NCBI RefSeq assembly: GCF_003007685.1
Contig: NZ_PXNN01000003.1
Span: 310,001 to 374,000 of the forward strand
Source: Marinobacter halophilus
GTDB taxonomy: Bacteria; Pseudomonadota; Gammaproteobacteria; Pseudomonadales; Oleiphilaceae
DNA: 64,000 nt
Direction: 5' to 3'
Both the position numbers and the translations under genes were made by a program. Shown here one piece after another: positions 38,095 to 46,916 of the stretch. Under the pieces are notes generated by a model that was not told the origin of the DNA, did not search any database, and saw only the letters and a list, made by a program, of their open reading frames with translations. Each line of letters begins with the position of its first letter. Position 1 is the stretch's first letter.

Positions 38095-38110
38095 AATGTT
38101 ATAACGTTAC
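38095..38110 (-). promoter_or_regulatory. Zur-like operator upstream of the barrel gene
   Basis: On the minus strand GTAACGTTATAACATT, centred on the palindrome GTTATAAC (38098-38105), lies 20 bases before the barrel start codon. It shares GTTATAACATT with the site at 38801 and resembles gammaproteobacterial Zur boxes. Confidence 0.7.
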
Positions 38111-38119
38111 GTAAATTGC

Positions 38120-38758
38120 TTAAGATGAAAGCCAATCGAGGCCGATGATCAGCCTGGGGGAGCCATTTGGCGACGGCGATCGATGCACCAGGCCTTTGCC
38201 TTCGTTACCCTCCCAGGCTTCCCCTTTGAGCAGAGCAACGGCATTTGTGGGGATTTGCCGTACTTGCGCCGGTTGAGCCGATTGTTTGGGAAGCGGCCCG
38301 CCATCGGTCGGGCGAGTCACCAGGGACTCAGGCAGCCACTCGGTTCCTGGTCCCCGATAGGTGCAGAGCAGGCGCACCGGCACCCGGTCAACGTGGAAAC
38401 GGGGGCACATTGTCTGTTGCAGAACGTGAATTCGCAGGCCAACGGCTTCAGGTTCAAAAAGGCATTGGTACATGTCAACCAGCTGGTCGACATCGTCAAT
38501 CCAGTGATTAGCGCCTTCGATGGCGAGGACCCAGGAGGGTAAGGCAAGCGCAGCGCTTTGGCCGATTTCCAGTCTGGTGAAACGTTCAAGGTTCCCGGCT
38601 TTTACGCAGAACTCGTTGATAAAAGACTGCCAGCAAGAGCTTAAGTTGCGTTGCCAGACGGCCAGGTTGACGTCGTTGCGAAGTATTTCGGTCAGGCACT
38701 CGGCGTGATTGCCAAGGGGCGTGACGGAGCTGAGTGGATGGTCATTTAGCTGTGTCAT
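38120..38758 (-). CDS. DUF1826 family protein of the zinc operon
   Basis: The 212-residue protein contains CPRFHVDRVPVRLLCTYRGP (about residues 115-134), the core of the DUF1826 family, and RLIIGLDWLSS at the end. The conserved Cys and His residues could bind metal. The family is frequently found in Zur regulons; no activity is established. I chose the ATG at 38758 rather than the TTG 14 codons upstream because that TTG lies too near the operator. It is the first gene of the zinc set. Confidence 0.87.
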   Translation of the reverse strand: MTQLNDHPLSSVTPLGNHAECLTEILRNDVNLAVWQRNLSSCWQSFINEFCVKAGNLERFTRLEIGQSAALALPSWVLAIEGANHWIDDVDQLVDMYQCLFEPEAVGLRIHVLQQTMCPRFHVDRVPVRLLCTYRGPGTEWLPESLVTRPTDGGPLPKQSAQPAQVRQIPTNAVALLKGEAWEGNEGKGLVHRSPSPNGSPRLIIGLDWLSS

Positions 38759-38800
38759 TAGAAAAACCTGGCGTAAAGGCAGAAGTAACAGTTTGGGCAA

Positions 38801-38820
38801 GATGTTATGTTATAACATTC
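38801..38820 (-). promoter_or_regulatory. Zur-like operator upstream of the DUF1826 gene
   Basis: The minus strand reads GAATGTTATAACATAACATC, close to the consensus Zur box of gammaproteobacteria (GAAATGTTATAN-type inverted repeat). It lies 42 bases before the DUF1826 ATG, overlapping the expected promoter. The 226 bases from here to the binding-protein gene at 39047 hold only AT-rich promoter-like sequence; I see no other gene. Confidence 0.8.
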
Positions 38821-39046
38821 AATTTGTGAAGGGTTCTGACTGGCAAAGCCGATTTAATCGCGCCGATTTTCTGCTTATTGCCACCAGGTGATGAATGCTT
38901 GAGATACGTCAAAAAACAGAGCACAGCGTTATCGGGTCAAGTGCTATACTTTTCCTGTTAGTTGATTTTCTCATTTAGTTGAGCCTAAACAATTGCGAAT
39001 ATTCGGAGTCTCTTTGTCTGTGAGCCTGTGGTGGCCTGTGGTTGTC

Positions 39047-39844
39047 ATGCGGTGTACGCAGGTCGTGGCCATAACCCTGTTCGCCAGTCTCCCGGTGCTG
39101 GCCGATACCCGAAGCGGTTTTGCCTGCGATACGTTGGTGGTCAGTGGTAATCCGGAATATCCACCCTTACTCTGGGTCTCGGATCGGACACCCAAGCTGT
39201 TGACAGGAGCGGTTGAAGCCTTTCTTCGTGAAATTGTTGGACCGTTGGGGGTTACGGTGCAGGTGCAGAATAAGGGCTCCTGGGCCCGGGTTCAGCGGTT
39301 GGCGCAGCTGGGCGAGATCGATCTGGTGGCCGGAGCATTTATCACTTCTGAGCGCATCGGCTATATGGATTATGTATTGCCACCAATGACGCACCTACCA
39401 ACCAACGTCTGGGTGCCAAAGGCGCGGCCTTTCGAGTATCGCCACTGGCCGGACCTGAAGGGTCGGCAGGGTAGCACTCTGATTAATAACAGTTTCGGCC
39501 AACGTTTTGACCAGTACGCGAAAGACAATCTCGCCATCGAAGGTGTCCGGACCATCGAGCAGTCATTTCTGATGGCTCAGGCCGACCGGGTGGACTATGT
39601 GCTTTATGAGCAGTTGCAGGGGCAGGTAAAGCTTGAGCGCCTGGGCATTGCCGACGAGTTCGTGGCGCTGGCGCCTCCGGTCAGTAGAGAGGGTTTGTTT
39701 TTTGCTTTTTCGAAGCGGTCGGTGTGTAATTCTATGGCATTCAGAGAAGCGTTTATGAAGCAGTTATCGGCACTTGATGATCAGGGGCGACTGCAGGAGT
39801 TGATCGAAGAGTACACCAGCTATTATACCGATGTCGTCCGGTAA
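39047..39844 (+). CDS. Periplasmic solute-binding protein (amino-acid type, SBP_bac_3-like)
   Basis: The 265-residue product has a signal peptide (about 1-20, LFASLPVLAD), then VVSGNPEYPPLLW and a two-lobe binding-protein pattern with GEIDLVAGAFITSERIGYMD and a late VDYVLYEQLQGQ. No transporter permease or ATPase is adjacent; such stand-alone proteins often act as sensors or feed signalling proteins. It ends 8 bases from the convergent diguanylate cyclase gene. The start is uncertain: TTG 38993, TTG 39014 (after GGAG) or GTG 39020 would add up to 18 residues before the signal sequence. Confidence 0.82.
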   Translation: MRCTQVVAITLFASLPVLADTRSGFACDTLVVSGNPEYPPLLWVSDRTPKLLTGAVEAFLREIVGPLGVTVQVQNKGSWARVQRLAQLGEIDLVAGAFITSERIGYMDYVLPPMTHLPTNVWVPKARPFEYRHWPDLKGRQGSTLINNSFGQRFDQYAKDNLAIEGVRTIEQSFLMAQADRVDYVLYEQLQGQVKLERLGIADEFVALAPPVSREGLFFAFSKRSVCNSMAFREAFMKQLSALDDQGRLQELIEEYTSYYTDVVR

Positions 39845-39851
39845 GCTTCTG

Positions 39852-40817
39852 TCAGTCAACGTTTTTTACTTCCAGGTTCGCCTGGCCCCGGCCCAGATCC
39901 TTGGCTCGGTATAACGCCCGGTCAGCCCGCTTTAACAGGTCTTCCAGGCGCTGATCATCGGCTGCCCGAAGGGTGATACCAAAACTGGCGCTGGGGCGGA
40001 TAGCGTGGCCCTGATGGTGAACGGTCAAGGCCTTGAGCAACTTCAAAAACCGTTCAGTCGTTTCGAGAGCTTGGTCTGCGTCGGTCTCCGGCAGCAGCAG
40101 GGCAAATTCTTCTCCGCCCATTCTGGCGACGATATCGGATTTACGAATCCGGTCCCGAATCAGTGCCGATACCTGGCGAAGGACTTCGTCACCGGCGTCG
40201 TGACCAAAGGTATCGTTAATCTTTTTGAAGAGATCCAGGTCCATCATGATCAGCGCCAAAGGATGGTTATGCCGGCGCGCCTGGCTCAATAATGGGTTGC
40301 CAAATTCAAAGAAAGCCCGGCGATTGTGCAGTCTGGTCAACTCGTCAGAAAGCGCAGCCGTGCGAGCTTCTTCATGCGCTGCGTGCAGCTCCAGTTCCAT
40401 CTGCTTTCGATCGGTAATGTCGGTCGCAATCTCGAGCCTTACCAGGCGACCATCCGTCCAGCGAATGGCTTGATCCCGGCATTGATACCATCGTTGATCA
40501 AGCTGGTTCTGGAATTCCCAAACATGCGGCGGGTTCGGCTTGTCGTTTTCATCGGCGAGCAAATGATTGGTGCAAAAACTGCAAGGACCCTCACTGTCTT
40601 GAAGTATTTGCCAGCATTTCCGACCATCCGGCTGGCCCCAGACTCGTCGGCCATAGGCGTTCATGTACAGCAGTTCATGTGTTTTGAAATCGGACACGTA
40701 TACCAGAGCGTCCAGATTATCGAGCACGGCTTGAAGCCCAGCCGCCGTAGTTGGTGTGGGTGCCGCCGCCGGGTCTGGTTGAGCCGGCAGGTTGATGAAG
40801 TGGATAGCTTGTTTCAT
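39852..40817 (-). CDS. PAS-GGDEF diguanylate cyclase
   Basis: The 321-residue soluble protein has an N-terminal PAS domain (about 25-145) and a GGDEF domain (about 155-318) with the active-site motif GGEEF. The product-inhibition I-site RxxD is present five residues upstream (RKSDIVARM). It should make cyclic di-GMP. The PAS domain contains a Cys set (CWQILQDSEGPCSFC), a form seen in a subset of PAS sensors that may bind metal or respond to redox; this is inference. No transmembrane helix is present. Confidence 0.93.
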   Translation of the reverse strand: MKQAIHFINLPAQPDPAAAPTPTTAAGLQAVLDNLDALVYVSDFKTHELLYMNAYGRRVWGQPDGRKCWQILQDSEGPCSFCTNHLLADENDKPNPPHVWEFQNQLDQRWYQCRDQAIRWTDGRLVRLEIATDITDRKQMELELHAAHEEARTAALSDELTRLHNRRAFFEFGNPLLSQARRHNHPLALIMMDLDLFKKINDTFGHDAGDEVLRQVSALIRDRIRKSDIVARMGGEEFALLLPETDADQALETTERFLKLLKALTVHHQGHAIRPSASFGITLRAADDQRLEDLLKRADRALYRAKDLGRGQANLEVKNVD

Positions 40818-40983
40818 GGAAATCTTTTGGTTGGTCTGTTTCGGTCGATAATTACATCATTATGACGTTTTTCCGGTCGCTTTGTCTCTCTGAACTGACG
40901 TTGTTAGTGGCCCGTTTATGGGGTTGCCAACGCAGTTCTTAGGGTGATCAGTATAAGGGGTTCGATTTCGGGAGGCGGGCTAT

Positions 40984-41658
40984 ATGGAGCACCGTCCATT
41001 ATCACTTTGGTGGCTGGCTCTGGCAGCGGCACTGGTGCCGCTGGTCACCATTCACCTGACCTTTGCGGTGTCGGTGGCCGAGGGGCATGTGTCTCTGTGT
41101 ATGCCTTACTGGGACAGTTGCACCAGCATCAGCCGAACCGGTCGCCATGGTGTTGCCTACTTTATTTTCAAAGGTGCGATGTTGCCGGCGGCGGTGCTGG
41201 GCATCCTGTTCTGGTGGTTGAACGGTCTCTGGCTTCGCCAGCTTGGCGTGAACAGCCGAGGCGTGGCCTGGGTTCCCTGGCTCGGGTTGATTGCCTGTGT
41301 TGCGTTGGCGCTGTATACCCTGGCCCTAGGCCATGCCGGTGACGGCTTTAATCTGATTCGCCGCATTGGCGTCGTGCTCTATTTTGCACTGACCTACCTC
41401 TGTCAGTTGCTGGTCAGTGCCTGCCTGGCGTCGCACCCGCACTGGCGGCTTGCCGGCCGGCGGCTGCTACGCCTGTGCCAACTGACCCTTGCCATCGGCA
41501 TACTCTCGGTGATTCTGACGGCGGTCGTTCCGGAGTATTACAGTCAGAAAGACGACGCCTTTGAATGGGTGTTGGCACTGCTGATCAACCTGCATGCGCT
41601 TTGGTTGGCATTGCTGTGGCGCCGTAGCGGTTTTCGTGCACGGTTGTGGGCGGGCTAG
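40984..41658 (+). CDS. Multi-helix membrane protein (Frag1/DRAM/Sfk1-like)
   Basis: The 224-residue protein has about six membrane helices with a small extracytoplasmic loop containing CMPYWDSCTSISRTG after the first helix; paired Cys in that loop could form a disulfide. The pattern resembles the Frag1/DRAM/Sfk1 family, known mainly from eukaryotes, but the match is by eye only and the function is unknown. It precedes the YchJ-like gene by about 75 bases. Confidence 0.68.
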   Translation: MEHRPLSLWWLALAAALVPLVTIHLTFAVSVAEGHVSLCMPYWDSCTSISRTGRHGVAYFIFKGAMLPAAVLGILFWWLNGLWLRQLGVNSRGVAWVPWLGLIACVALALYTLALGHAGDGFNLIRRIGVVLYFALTYLCQLLVSACLASHPHWRLAGRRLLRLCQLTLAIGILSVILTAVVPEYYSQKDDAFEWVLALLINLHALWLALLWRRSGFRARLWAG

Positions 41659-41732
41659 TCTGGGTGTGAGGCAGCCGTTAGCGTCTGTTGTTATGATGGC
41701 GGGATTTGATATCCAGGGAGTCCATAACTGTC

Positions 41733-42191
41733 ATGATCACGCAGGACCAACCAAACGATTGCCCCTGTGGCAGTGCCAGGACTTATGCGCAGTGCTGCCA
41801 ACCTTGGCATCTCGGCGCAGCGGCCCCGAGCCCGGAGGCACTGATGCGCTCACGCTATGCCGCCTTCGTGATGAAAAACCGGGACTACGTGCTCAAGACC
41901 TGGCACCCCGATACCCGACCTGCGGATCTGTCGCTGGAAGACTCGCCTCAGTGGGCGTCACTGCAGATCATTGATAGTGATGCGGCGGGCGATACCGGCA
42001 GGGTTCATTTCCGGGCGGTGTATCGGTCCGGCGGCGGTTGGGGTTACCTGGAAGAAATGTCTGCCTTCGTCAGGGAGAACGAACGGTGGCTCTATCTGAG
42101 CGGAGACACCACCGAGGGGCAACTCAAGCCTGGCCGGAATGAGCGGTGCCCCTGTGGCAGCGGGCGCAAGTTCAAGGCCTGCTGCCTGTAA
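41733..42191 (+). CDS. YchJ family SEC-C motif protein
   Basis: The 152-residue protein has a zinc-binding SEC-C motif at each end: CPCGSARTYAQCCQPWH near residue 10 and CPCGSGRKFKACC at the C-terminus. Between them lies the YchJ-type NTF2-like domain (MRSRYAAFVMKNRDYVLKTW). This is the UPF0225/YchJ family; function unknown. The ATG at 41733 is preferred over a TTG nine codons upstream, although the GGGAG lies 12 bases from it. Confidence 0.92.
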   Translation: MITQDQPNDCPCGSARTYAQCCQPWHLGAAAPSPEALMRSRYAAFVMKNRDYVLKTWHPDTRPADLSLEDSPQWASLQIIDSDAAGDTGRVHFRAVYRSGGGWGYLEEMSAFVRENERWLYLSGDTTEGQLKPGRNERCPCGSGRKFKACCL

Positions 42192-42221
42192 AGTGCCTTT
42201 GGGTGACGGCCGGGGCGCTGG

Positions 42222-42602
42222 TTAGTCGAAGGTTGGCAGGTCAGGCCTGGCAATATCCTTGCCCGCCTCAACCCAGGCATCAAAGCCGCCTTCGATCGAC
42301 TGTACATGCAGATAACCCATTTCTTTCAGGGCCTTGGCGCTGAGTGCCGAGCGTCCGGAATTCTTGCAGTAGAGCACAATGTTCATCTGGCGATTTTCAA
42401 ACGCCGGATCGTTGGTGAACTTGAACTCCAGCAAACCGCGCGACACGTTCACCGCGCCGGGGATGTGGCTGTTGCGGTATTCGTCGGCGTCGCGCACGTC
42501 CAGTAGCAGGTCGGCGTTCTTGATCGCCGCATCCGTCTCGGTGAGCGGGACTTCCTGAATCTCTTTCCTGGCTGCGGCAACCAGATCGTGGGCAGTTTTC
42601 AT
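42222..42602 (-). CDS. Rhodanese-like sulfurtransferase domain protein
   Basis: The 126-residue protein is a single rhodanese domain with LLLDVRDADEYRNSHIPGAV and the active-site loop CKNSGRSA, whose Cys carries a persulfide. Such small proteins shuttle sulfane sulfur or act on cyanide/thiosulfate; the partner is not evident. It is convergent with the YchJ-like gene and divergent from rarD. Confidence 0.92.
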   Translation of the reverse strand: MKTAHDLVAAARKEIQEVPLTETDAAIKNADLLLDVRDADEYRNSHIPGAVNVSRGLLEFKFTNDPAFENRQMNIVLYCKNSGRSALSAKALKEMGYLHVQSIEGGFDAWVEAGKDIARPDLPTFD

Positions 42603-42705
42603 GGTGTCTCCTCGCGTGATCCATCGTTGCTATCAGGTTAAGGCATTTCAGGCGCATCCGTCACCCGGGCTGTGATAAATTGGAGGGCCAGATAATGAGG
42701 AACCT

Positions 42706-43593
42706 ATGAAAGCCGTCGTCCCAGAGACCAGTAAAGGCGTCATCTATGGCCTCGCGGCCTACACCCTATGGGGCAGCTTCCCCCTGTACTTTGCCTTGTT
42801 CGAGGGGGTTCCGGCCTGGGAGGTGCTGATCCATCGGGTGATTTGGTCCTGCCTGTTCCTGGGCGTCGTGATTTCGCTGCTCAGACGCTGGTCGCCAGTG
42901 ACAGCTGCGTTGAAACAACCAAAAAAACTGGGCTTCGTGCTTGGCTGTGCGTTCTTCATCGCCCTGAACTGGGGGGTTTATATTTACGCGGTAGAGACCC
43001 GTCATGTGCTGCAGGCCAGTTTGGGGTATTTCCTGACCCCCTTGGTGAATGTGGCCCTGGGGCTGTTGATTCTGGGGGAGCGGATTTCGCGCCTGCAGAT
43101 CGTGGCAGTGGTTCTGGCAGTGGTGGCGATCCTGTATCAGTTTTTCCTGCTCGGGGAGTTGCCCTGGATTACCTTGGTGCTGGCGTTCAGTTTTGGCACC
43201 TACGGCCTGATGCGCAAGAAAGTGGAACTGGATGGGCTGTCTGGCCTGTTTGTCGAAACCCTGTTGCTGTTGCCACTGGGCTTGCTCACGCTGGCCTGGC
43301 TGTCGGCCCAGGGTCTCTCCCATTTTACCGACAGTAGCTACAGCACGCTGCTGTTGCTTTCCAGTGGCATAGTCACCGCCGTTCCCCTGTTGGCCTTTGC
43401 CGGCGCCGCCCGCCGGCTGACGCTGTCGACCGTGGGCTTTCTCATGTACATCAACCCCACCATCCAGTTCTTGATCGCGCTTTACGTGTTTCATGAGCCA
43501 CTCAGCACCGAGAAGCTGGTGAGCTTTGTGATGATCTGGATAGCGCTGGCGATTTATTCCTGGTCGGCCTGGACGGGGAGGGCGAGAATGTGA
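42706..43593 (+). CDS. rarD: EamA-family transporter RarD
   Basis: The 295-residue protein has ten predicted membrane helices and the RarD signature near the start (YGLAAYTLWGSFPLYFALFE, then VLIHRVIWSCLFLGVV). These are drug/metabolite-superfamily exporters; rarD relatives are linked to chloramphenicol sensitivity, substrate unproven. It overlaps the DUF3565 gene by GTGA. Confidence 0.94.
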   Translation: MKAVVPETSKGVIYGLAAYTLWGSFPLYFALFEGVPAWEVLIHRVIWSCLFLGVVISLLRRWSPVTAALKQPKKLGFVLGCAFFIALNWGVYIYAVETRHVLQASLGYFLTPLVNVALGLLILGERISRLQIVAVVLAVVAILYQFFLLGELPWITLVLAFSFGTYGLMRKKVELDGLSGLFVETLLLLPLGLLTLAWLSAQGLSHFTDSSYSTLLLLSSGIVTAVPLLAFAGAARRLTLSTVGFLMYINPTIQFLIALYVFHEPLSTEKLVSFVMIWIALAIYSWSAWTGRARM

Positions 43594-43817
43594 AACAACC
43601 CATCACCGGCTACCACAAAGACGACGAAAACCACTGGGTCGCGCAGCTGGCCTGTGGTCATAATCAGCATGTGCGTCACGACCCGCCCTGGGTGAACCGG
43701 CCGTGGGTGATCTCGCCCGACGGTCGGGCATCGATGCTGGGATTTGAGCTGGCGTGCAAGAAGTGCGATGAGGGTGCTTCGGAAGATGGCCGGCCTCAGA
43801 CCATGGTTTCCAGGTAG
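43590..43817 (+). CDS. DUF3565 family small protein
   Basis: The 75-residue protein matches DUF3565: an N-terminal ITGYHKDDENHWVAQLACGH, then RHDPPWVNRPWV, and a CKKC pair. His and Cys residues suggest a small metal-binding fold. The start is GTG overlapping the rarD stop. Its last 22 bases overlap the convergent LysR gene. Confidence 0.88.
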   Translation: MKQPITGYHKDDENHWVAQLACGHNQHVRHDPPWVNRPWVISPDGRASMLGFELACKKCDEGASEDGRPQTMVSR

Positions 43818-44677
43818 GCTTCCAGTTCGTCGGCCAGCCAGCCTACCACGGCGCCGCCCTGGGCCTGTTCTGATTCCAGTGCACTGAACACTTTCCACCA
43901 GCGCGCGCTGCGGTGGTGGATGGTTTTCAGTTGCTCCTTGCGCAAGGCTTCGGCGATCAACGGTAACGGCAGATCGGCCCAGCCGGCGCCATCGATGACC
44001 GCATCCCGGATCAGTTCGTATTGGGTAAACGCCAGGTAGTTCGCGGTTTCCGGAGATTCTGCCACCAGCACCGAGTCCTGCAGGTAGGCAAGGGTGATTT
44101 CAGTGTGGCTGATCAGGTCGTCCTGGGTCACGCGTTTGAGCTGGCTCAGCGGATGATCCGGCGCGGCCACCGTCAGCATGCGCACGTCTGCCAGTTCACG
44201 GAACCATTGATAGCCTTGGGTCAGGAGTTCTGGCATCAAGCCGTAGGCGACATCGACGGATTGGTTGCGAACCAGCGGTGGCAACTCTCTGGGTGGCGCC
44301 AGATAGATCGACAAACTGGTTTGTGGAAAGCGTTGTTTCAGGCGACGCAGGATGTTGCGCCAGATATCCTCGGGAATGGCGTCGTCCCGGGCAATTCGCA
44401 ATACCGATTCCGCACCGCTCAGGTGATGTTGGCAGCGGGCCTGGATCTGGACGGCGACCTGGTCGAAGCGCCGGCAGTCGGTGAGGATCGACTGGCCGAT
44501 AGACGTCAGGTGCAGCTGGTTGCCGCTCCGCTCGAACAGTTGCACGCCGAGTTCGTCTTCCAGCGAGGCCAGCACCGTACTGATGGTGGTCCGGCTGCGG
44601 TTCTGCTCCCGGGCCGCAGCGGCGATGCTGCCATTTCGAACCACGGCCAGAAATATCTTGATCTGGGCTGTTTTCAC
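43796..44677 (-). CDS. LysR-type transcriptional regulator
   Basis: The 293-residue protein has the N-terminal winged helix-turn-helix (SIAAAAREQNRSRTTISTVL, about residues 17-36, then LEDELGVQLFERSG) and a two-lobe effector domain. No obvious target is divergent except the cation efflux gene that starts 94 bases away (44771), which is the best candidate for control. Effector unknown. Confidence 0.93.
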   Translation of the reverse strand: MKTAQIKIFLAVVRNGSIAAAAREQNRSRTTISTVLASLEDELGVQLFERSGNQLHLTSIGQSILTDCRRFDQVAVQIQARCQHHLSGAESVLRIARDDAIPEDIWRNILRRLKQRFPQTSLSIYLAPPRELPPLVRNQSVDVAYGLMPELLTQGYQWFRELADVRMLTVAAPDHPLSQLKRVTQDDLISHTEITLAYLQDSVLVAESPETANYLAFTQYELIRDAVIDGAGWADLPLPLIAEALRKEQLKTIHHRSARWWKVFSALESEQAQGGAVVGWLADELEAYLETMV

Positions 44678-44770
44678 GTCTTCCTCGTTGCGACGGATTT
44701 TACGTCGCTCAGTGACTCACACTTAGGATAATGCCTCGATAATATGGGCGCCAATTATCAGGAGGTCAAA

Positions 44771-45544
44771 ATGTTTACTTCTCTGGCGCGGGAAAATATG
44801 GCGCTGACATTATCTGCAATCGGCGCCGGTTTGTTTGCGGTTGCCGGCATCGGCTGGGGCCTCTGGGTCGATTCGCTGGTCATTCTGTTTGATGGCGCCT
44901 ATTCGCTGGTCAGCCTGGCGCTGTCGGTGCTGTCGCTCTATGCCGCCCGCCTGGTTCGCCGACCGGCTAATGAAGATTATCCGTTTGGCATGGGCGCGGT
45001 TGAGCCACTGGTTATTGCCGTCAAGGGCTTGGTGATTGGCTTGGTGTGTGTGCTGTCCCTGGCCTCGGCGGTGGTATCTCTGCTGCAGAGCGGCCGCCCG
45101 GTGGCGGCAGACATGGCCATGATGTTCGGCGCGGTGAACGTGGTCGGTTGCTTGCTGGTGTGGGGCTACTTGCGCTGGACCAGCACCCAGAGCAGCTCCG
45201 GTCTGGTGCGGGCAGAGCAACGCCAGTGGCTGATGGACAGTGCGCTGAGTGCCGCCGTAATGATCGGTTTCGCCGGCGCCTGGATGCTGGAGCGCAGCCA
45301 GTGGTCTGAGCTGGCGGTCTATGCCGACCCGGTAATGATGATGGTGATTTCGGTGTATTTCATGACCGTGCCGGTGCGGATGGTGACGGATTCGGTCAAA
45401 GAGCTGTTGCTGGCGGCGCCCAGTGACCACGCCATGACCGAAATCCAGGAAACACTGGAAGACCACGGCTTCAATCCGGATCGCGTGAAGGTGGCCAAGT
45501 TGGGGCCTAACCTTTTGCTGGAGGCCAGGCTGGTCAGAATTTAA
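44771..45544 (+). CDS. Cation efflux (CDF-like) membrane transporter
   Basis: The 257-residue protein has about six helices. The GLWVDSLVILFDGAYSLVSL segment carries the Asp/Ser arrangement of the cation diffusion facilitator metal site, and a second Asp/Met-rich helix follows (YADPVMMMVISVYF). Its C-terminus is short, with VKELLLAAPSD and a compact cytosolic domain. Zinc or iron export by proton antiport is family knowledge; the metal is unknown. The ATG at 44771 follows AGGAGG, better than the upstream ATG at 44744. Confidence 0.88.
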   Translation: MFTSLARENMALTLSAIGAGLFAVAGIGWGLWVDSLVILFDGAYSLVSLALSVLSLYAARLVRRPANEDYPFGMGAVEPLVIAVKGLVIGLVCVLSLASAVVSLLQSGRPVAADMAMMFGAVNVVGCLLVWGYLRWTSTQSSSGLVRAEQRQWLMDSALSAAVMIGFAGAWMLERSQWSELAVYADPVMMMVISVYFMTVPVRMVTDSVKELLLAAPSDHAMTEIQETLEDHGFNPDRVKVAKLGPNLLLEARLVRI

Positions 45545-45566
45545 TACACTACTGACGGTGGTGTTC

Positions 45567-46916
45567 TCACCGGGCTTTCAGTCCATCCGCCAACAGTATG
45601 AGTTGCCGGGCATCCAGTTTTTCCCGCTCTAGCCGATCCAGCAACGAGTCAGCTCCGGAGGGTACGCCCTCCGGAGCTTTAGCCGCAAAGTCTTTCACCA
45701 GCCCAATCTGGACGTGCAGATCCTGAAAGCGGCCGTACAGATCCTGTCGTTGCCGAAGCACCTTGAGGGCTGATTTCCAGTTTTCGGCATCCAGTTCCAT
45801 CAGGTATCGGAGGCGCTTAAGGTGCTTGCGCAGCTGGTGGAGGTCTTCGTCCGGGGCATCGGATTGCAGTGCTTCGGCTTTTCGATTGAAGCCTCTCAGT
45901 TGGCGGTCAACGCAGTTGCGGATGTCTTTGTTGCTCAGCTTGTCAATCAGTTTTCCGAAGTGTCGGGACTGGAGTTCATTTTCCCAGCTGTGCAGGCTGT
46001 TCCGGTAGCGTTTGCTGCCAAGCCGTTTGGCCAGCCGCGTTTGTTCCTTCGCAGCCCGCACTTTGGTCCAGCCTTCCAGTTCAGCCCGGAACGCGGCATC
46101 GTCACGACACAGGGCCGGTAAATCCTGCAGGAACACATGTAAATCCCGCAAGCTGCTGGTGGCTTGGGCGTGGCGTTTCAGCTGGGATAAATGGTTTTTG
46201 AGTGACTTGCTCTTGGTGACTTCCGCGACCGAATCCGCGATGGCTCGGCTGCGCCGCAAGGCGATGCGATACTGGTGCAGGAACTCGTCGTCCAGGCCCA
46301 GCATAACGCCTCGTTCAAGTTGCGCCAGGCGCTCGGTGAGGCGCATCAATCTTGCTGGAATATCCTTCGCCGGTTGTTTGCCAGATATTGCTACCCGCTT
46401 GCCAATCTTGCGCTCGAAGGCTTCAAAACTGAAATCTCTGGGGGTCAGAAAAACTTCCAGCCGGCCTTCCTGTTTGGCAAGTTTGCGCCAGTGACGAATC
46501 GGCAGCCGAACGTGAATGAAGCCAGCGGTGGGCAACTCGAATGGGGCCTGTTTGACCAGATGGGCGGCGAGTTCAAGCAAAGCCGGATTGTGGCCTACGA
46601 TCGCCAGTGTTTGTACTTGATCGTCCTGATTTTGCAGCCATCGTAATAGCCGTTGGTAATCAAAAGTGTAAAGCTCAGCATCGGTGTGAATTCGTTCGCG
46701 CATAAGCGCTTCCGGAACGATGCCCTGCAATGTTTGTTGAGCGCGCACGGCGTGGCTGGCATAGACCTCTCCCGCTAAGGCGTCATATCGCTGCAGAGCC
46801 CTGGCGAGAGGCGGCAACTGTTCCTCCCCCCTGGGGTTCAGTGGGCGCGCGTGATCACTGAGGCTGTCGTCGTCCCAGCTGGATTTGGCGTGGCGGATAA
46901 GAAACAGATCTTTCAT
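45567..46916 (-). CDS. SixA-type histidine phosphatase fused to a CHAD domain
   Basis: The 449-residue protein begins with a histidine-phosphatase domain (about 1-150): the catalytic LFLIRHAKSSWDD and the second His in AIVGHNPALLEL. The rest (about 180-440) is a CHAD domain, alpha-helical with conserved His/Arg/Lys such as LDDEFLHQYRIALRRSRAIA and EDLHQLRKHLKRLRYLMEL, known to bind polyphosphate. A fusion of the two suggests phosphate or phosphohistidine chemistry at polyphosphate surfaces; this is inference. The ATG at 46916 follows GGGAAAG and gives the phosphatase N-terminus. Confidence 0.88.
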   Translation of the reverse strand: MKDLFLIRHAKSSWDDDSLSDHARPLNPRGEEQLPPLARALQRYDALAGEVYASHAVRAQQTLQGIVPEALMRERIHTDAELYTFDYQRLLRWLQNQDDQVQTLAIVGHNPALLELAAHLVKQAPFELPTAGFIHVRLPIRHWRKLAKQEGRLEVFLTPRDFSFEAFERKIGKRVAISGKQPAKDIPARLMRLTERLAQLERGVMLGLDDEFLHQYRIALRRSRAIADSVAEVTKSKSLKNHLSQLKRHAQATSSLRDLHVFLQDLPALCRDDAAFRAELEGWTKVRAAKEQTRLAKRLGSKRYRNSLHSWENELQSRHFGKLIDKLSNKDIRNCVDRQLRGFNRKAEALQSDAPDEDLHQLRKHLKRLRYLMELDAENWKSALKVLRQRQDLYGRFQDLHVQIGLVKDFAAKAPEGVPSGADSLLDRLEREKLDARQLILLADGLKAR

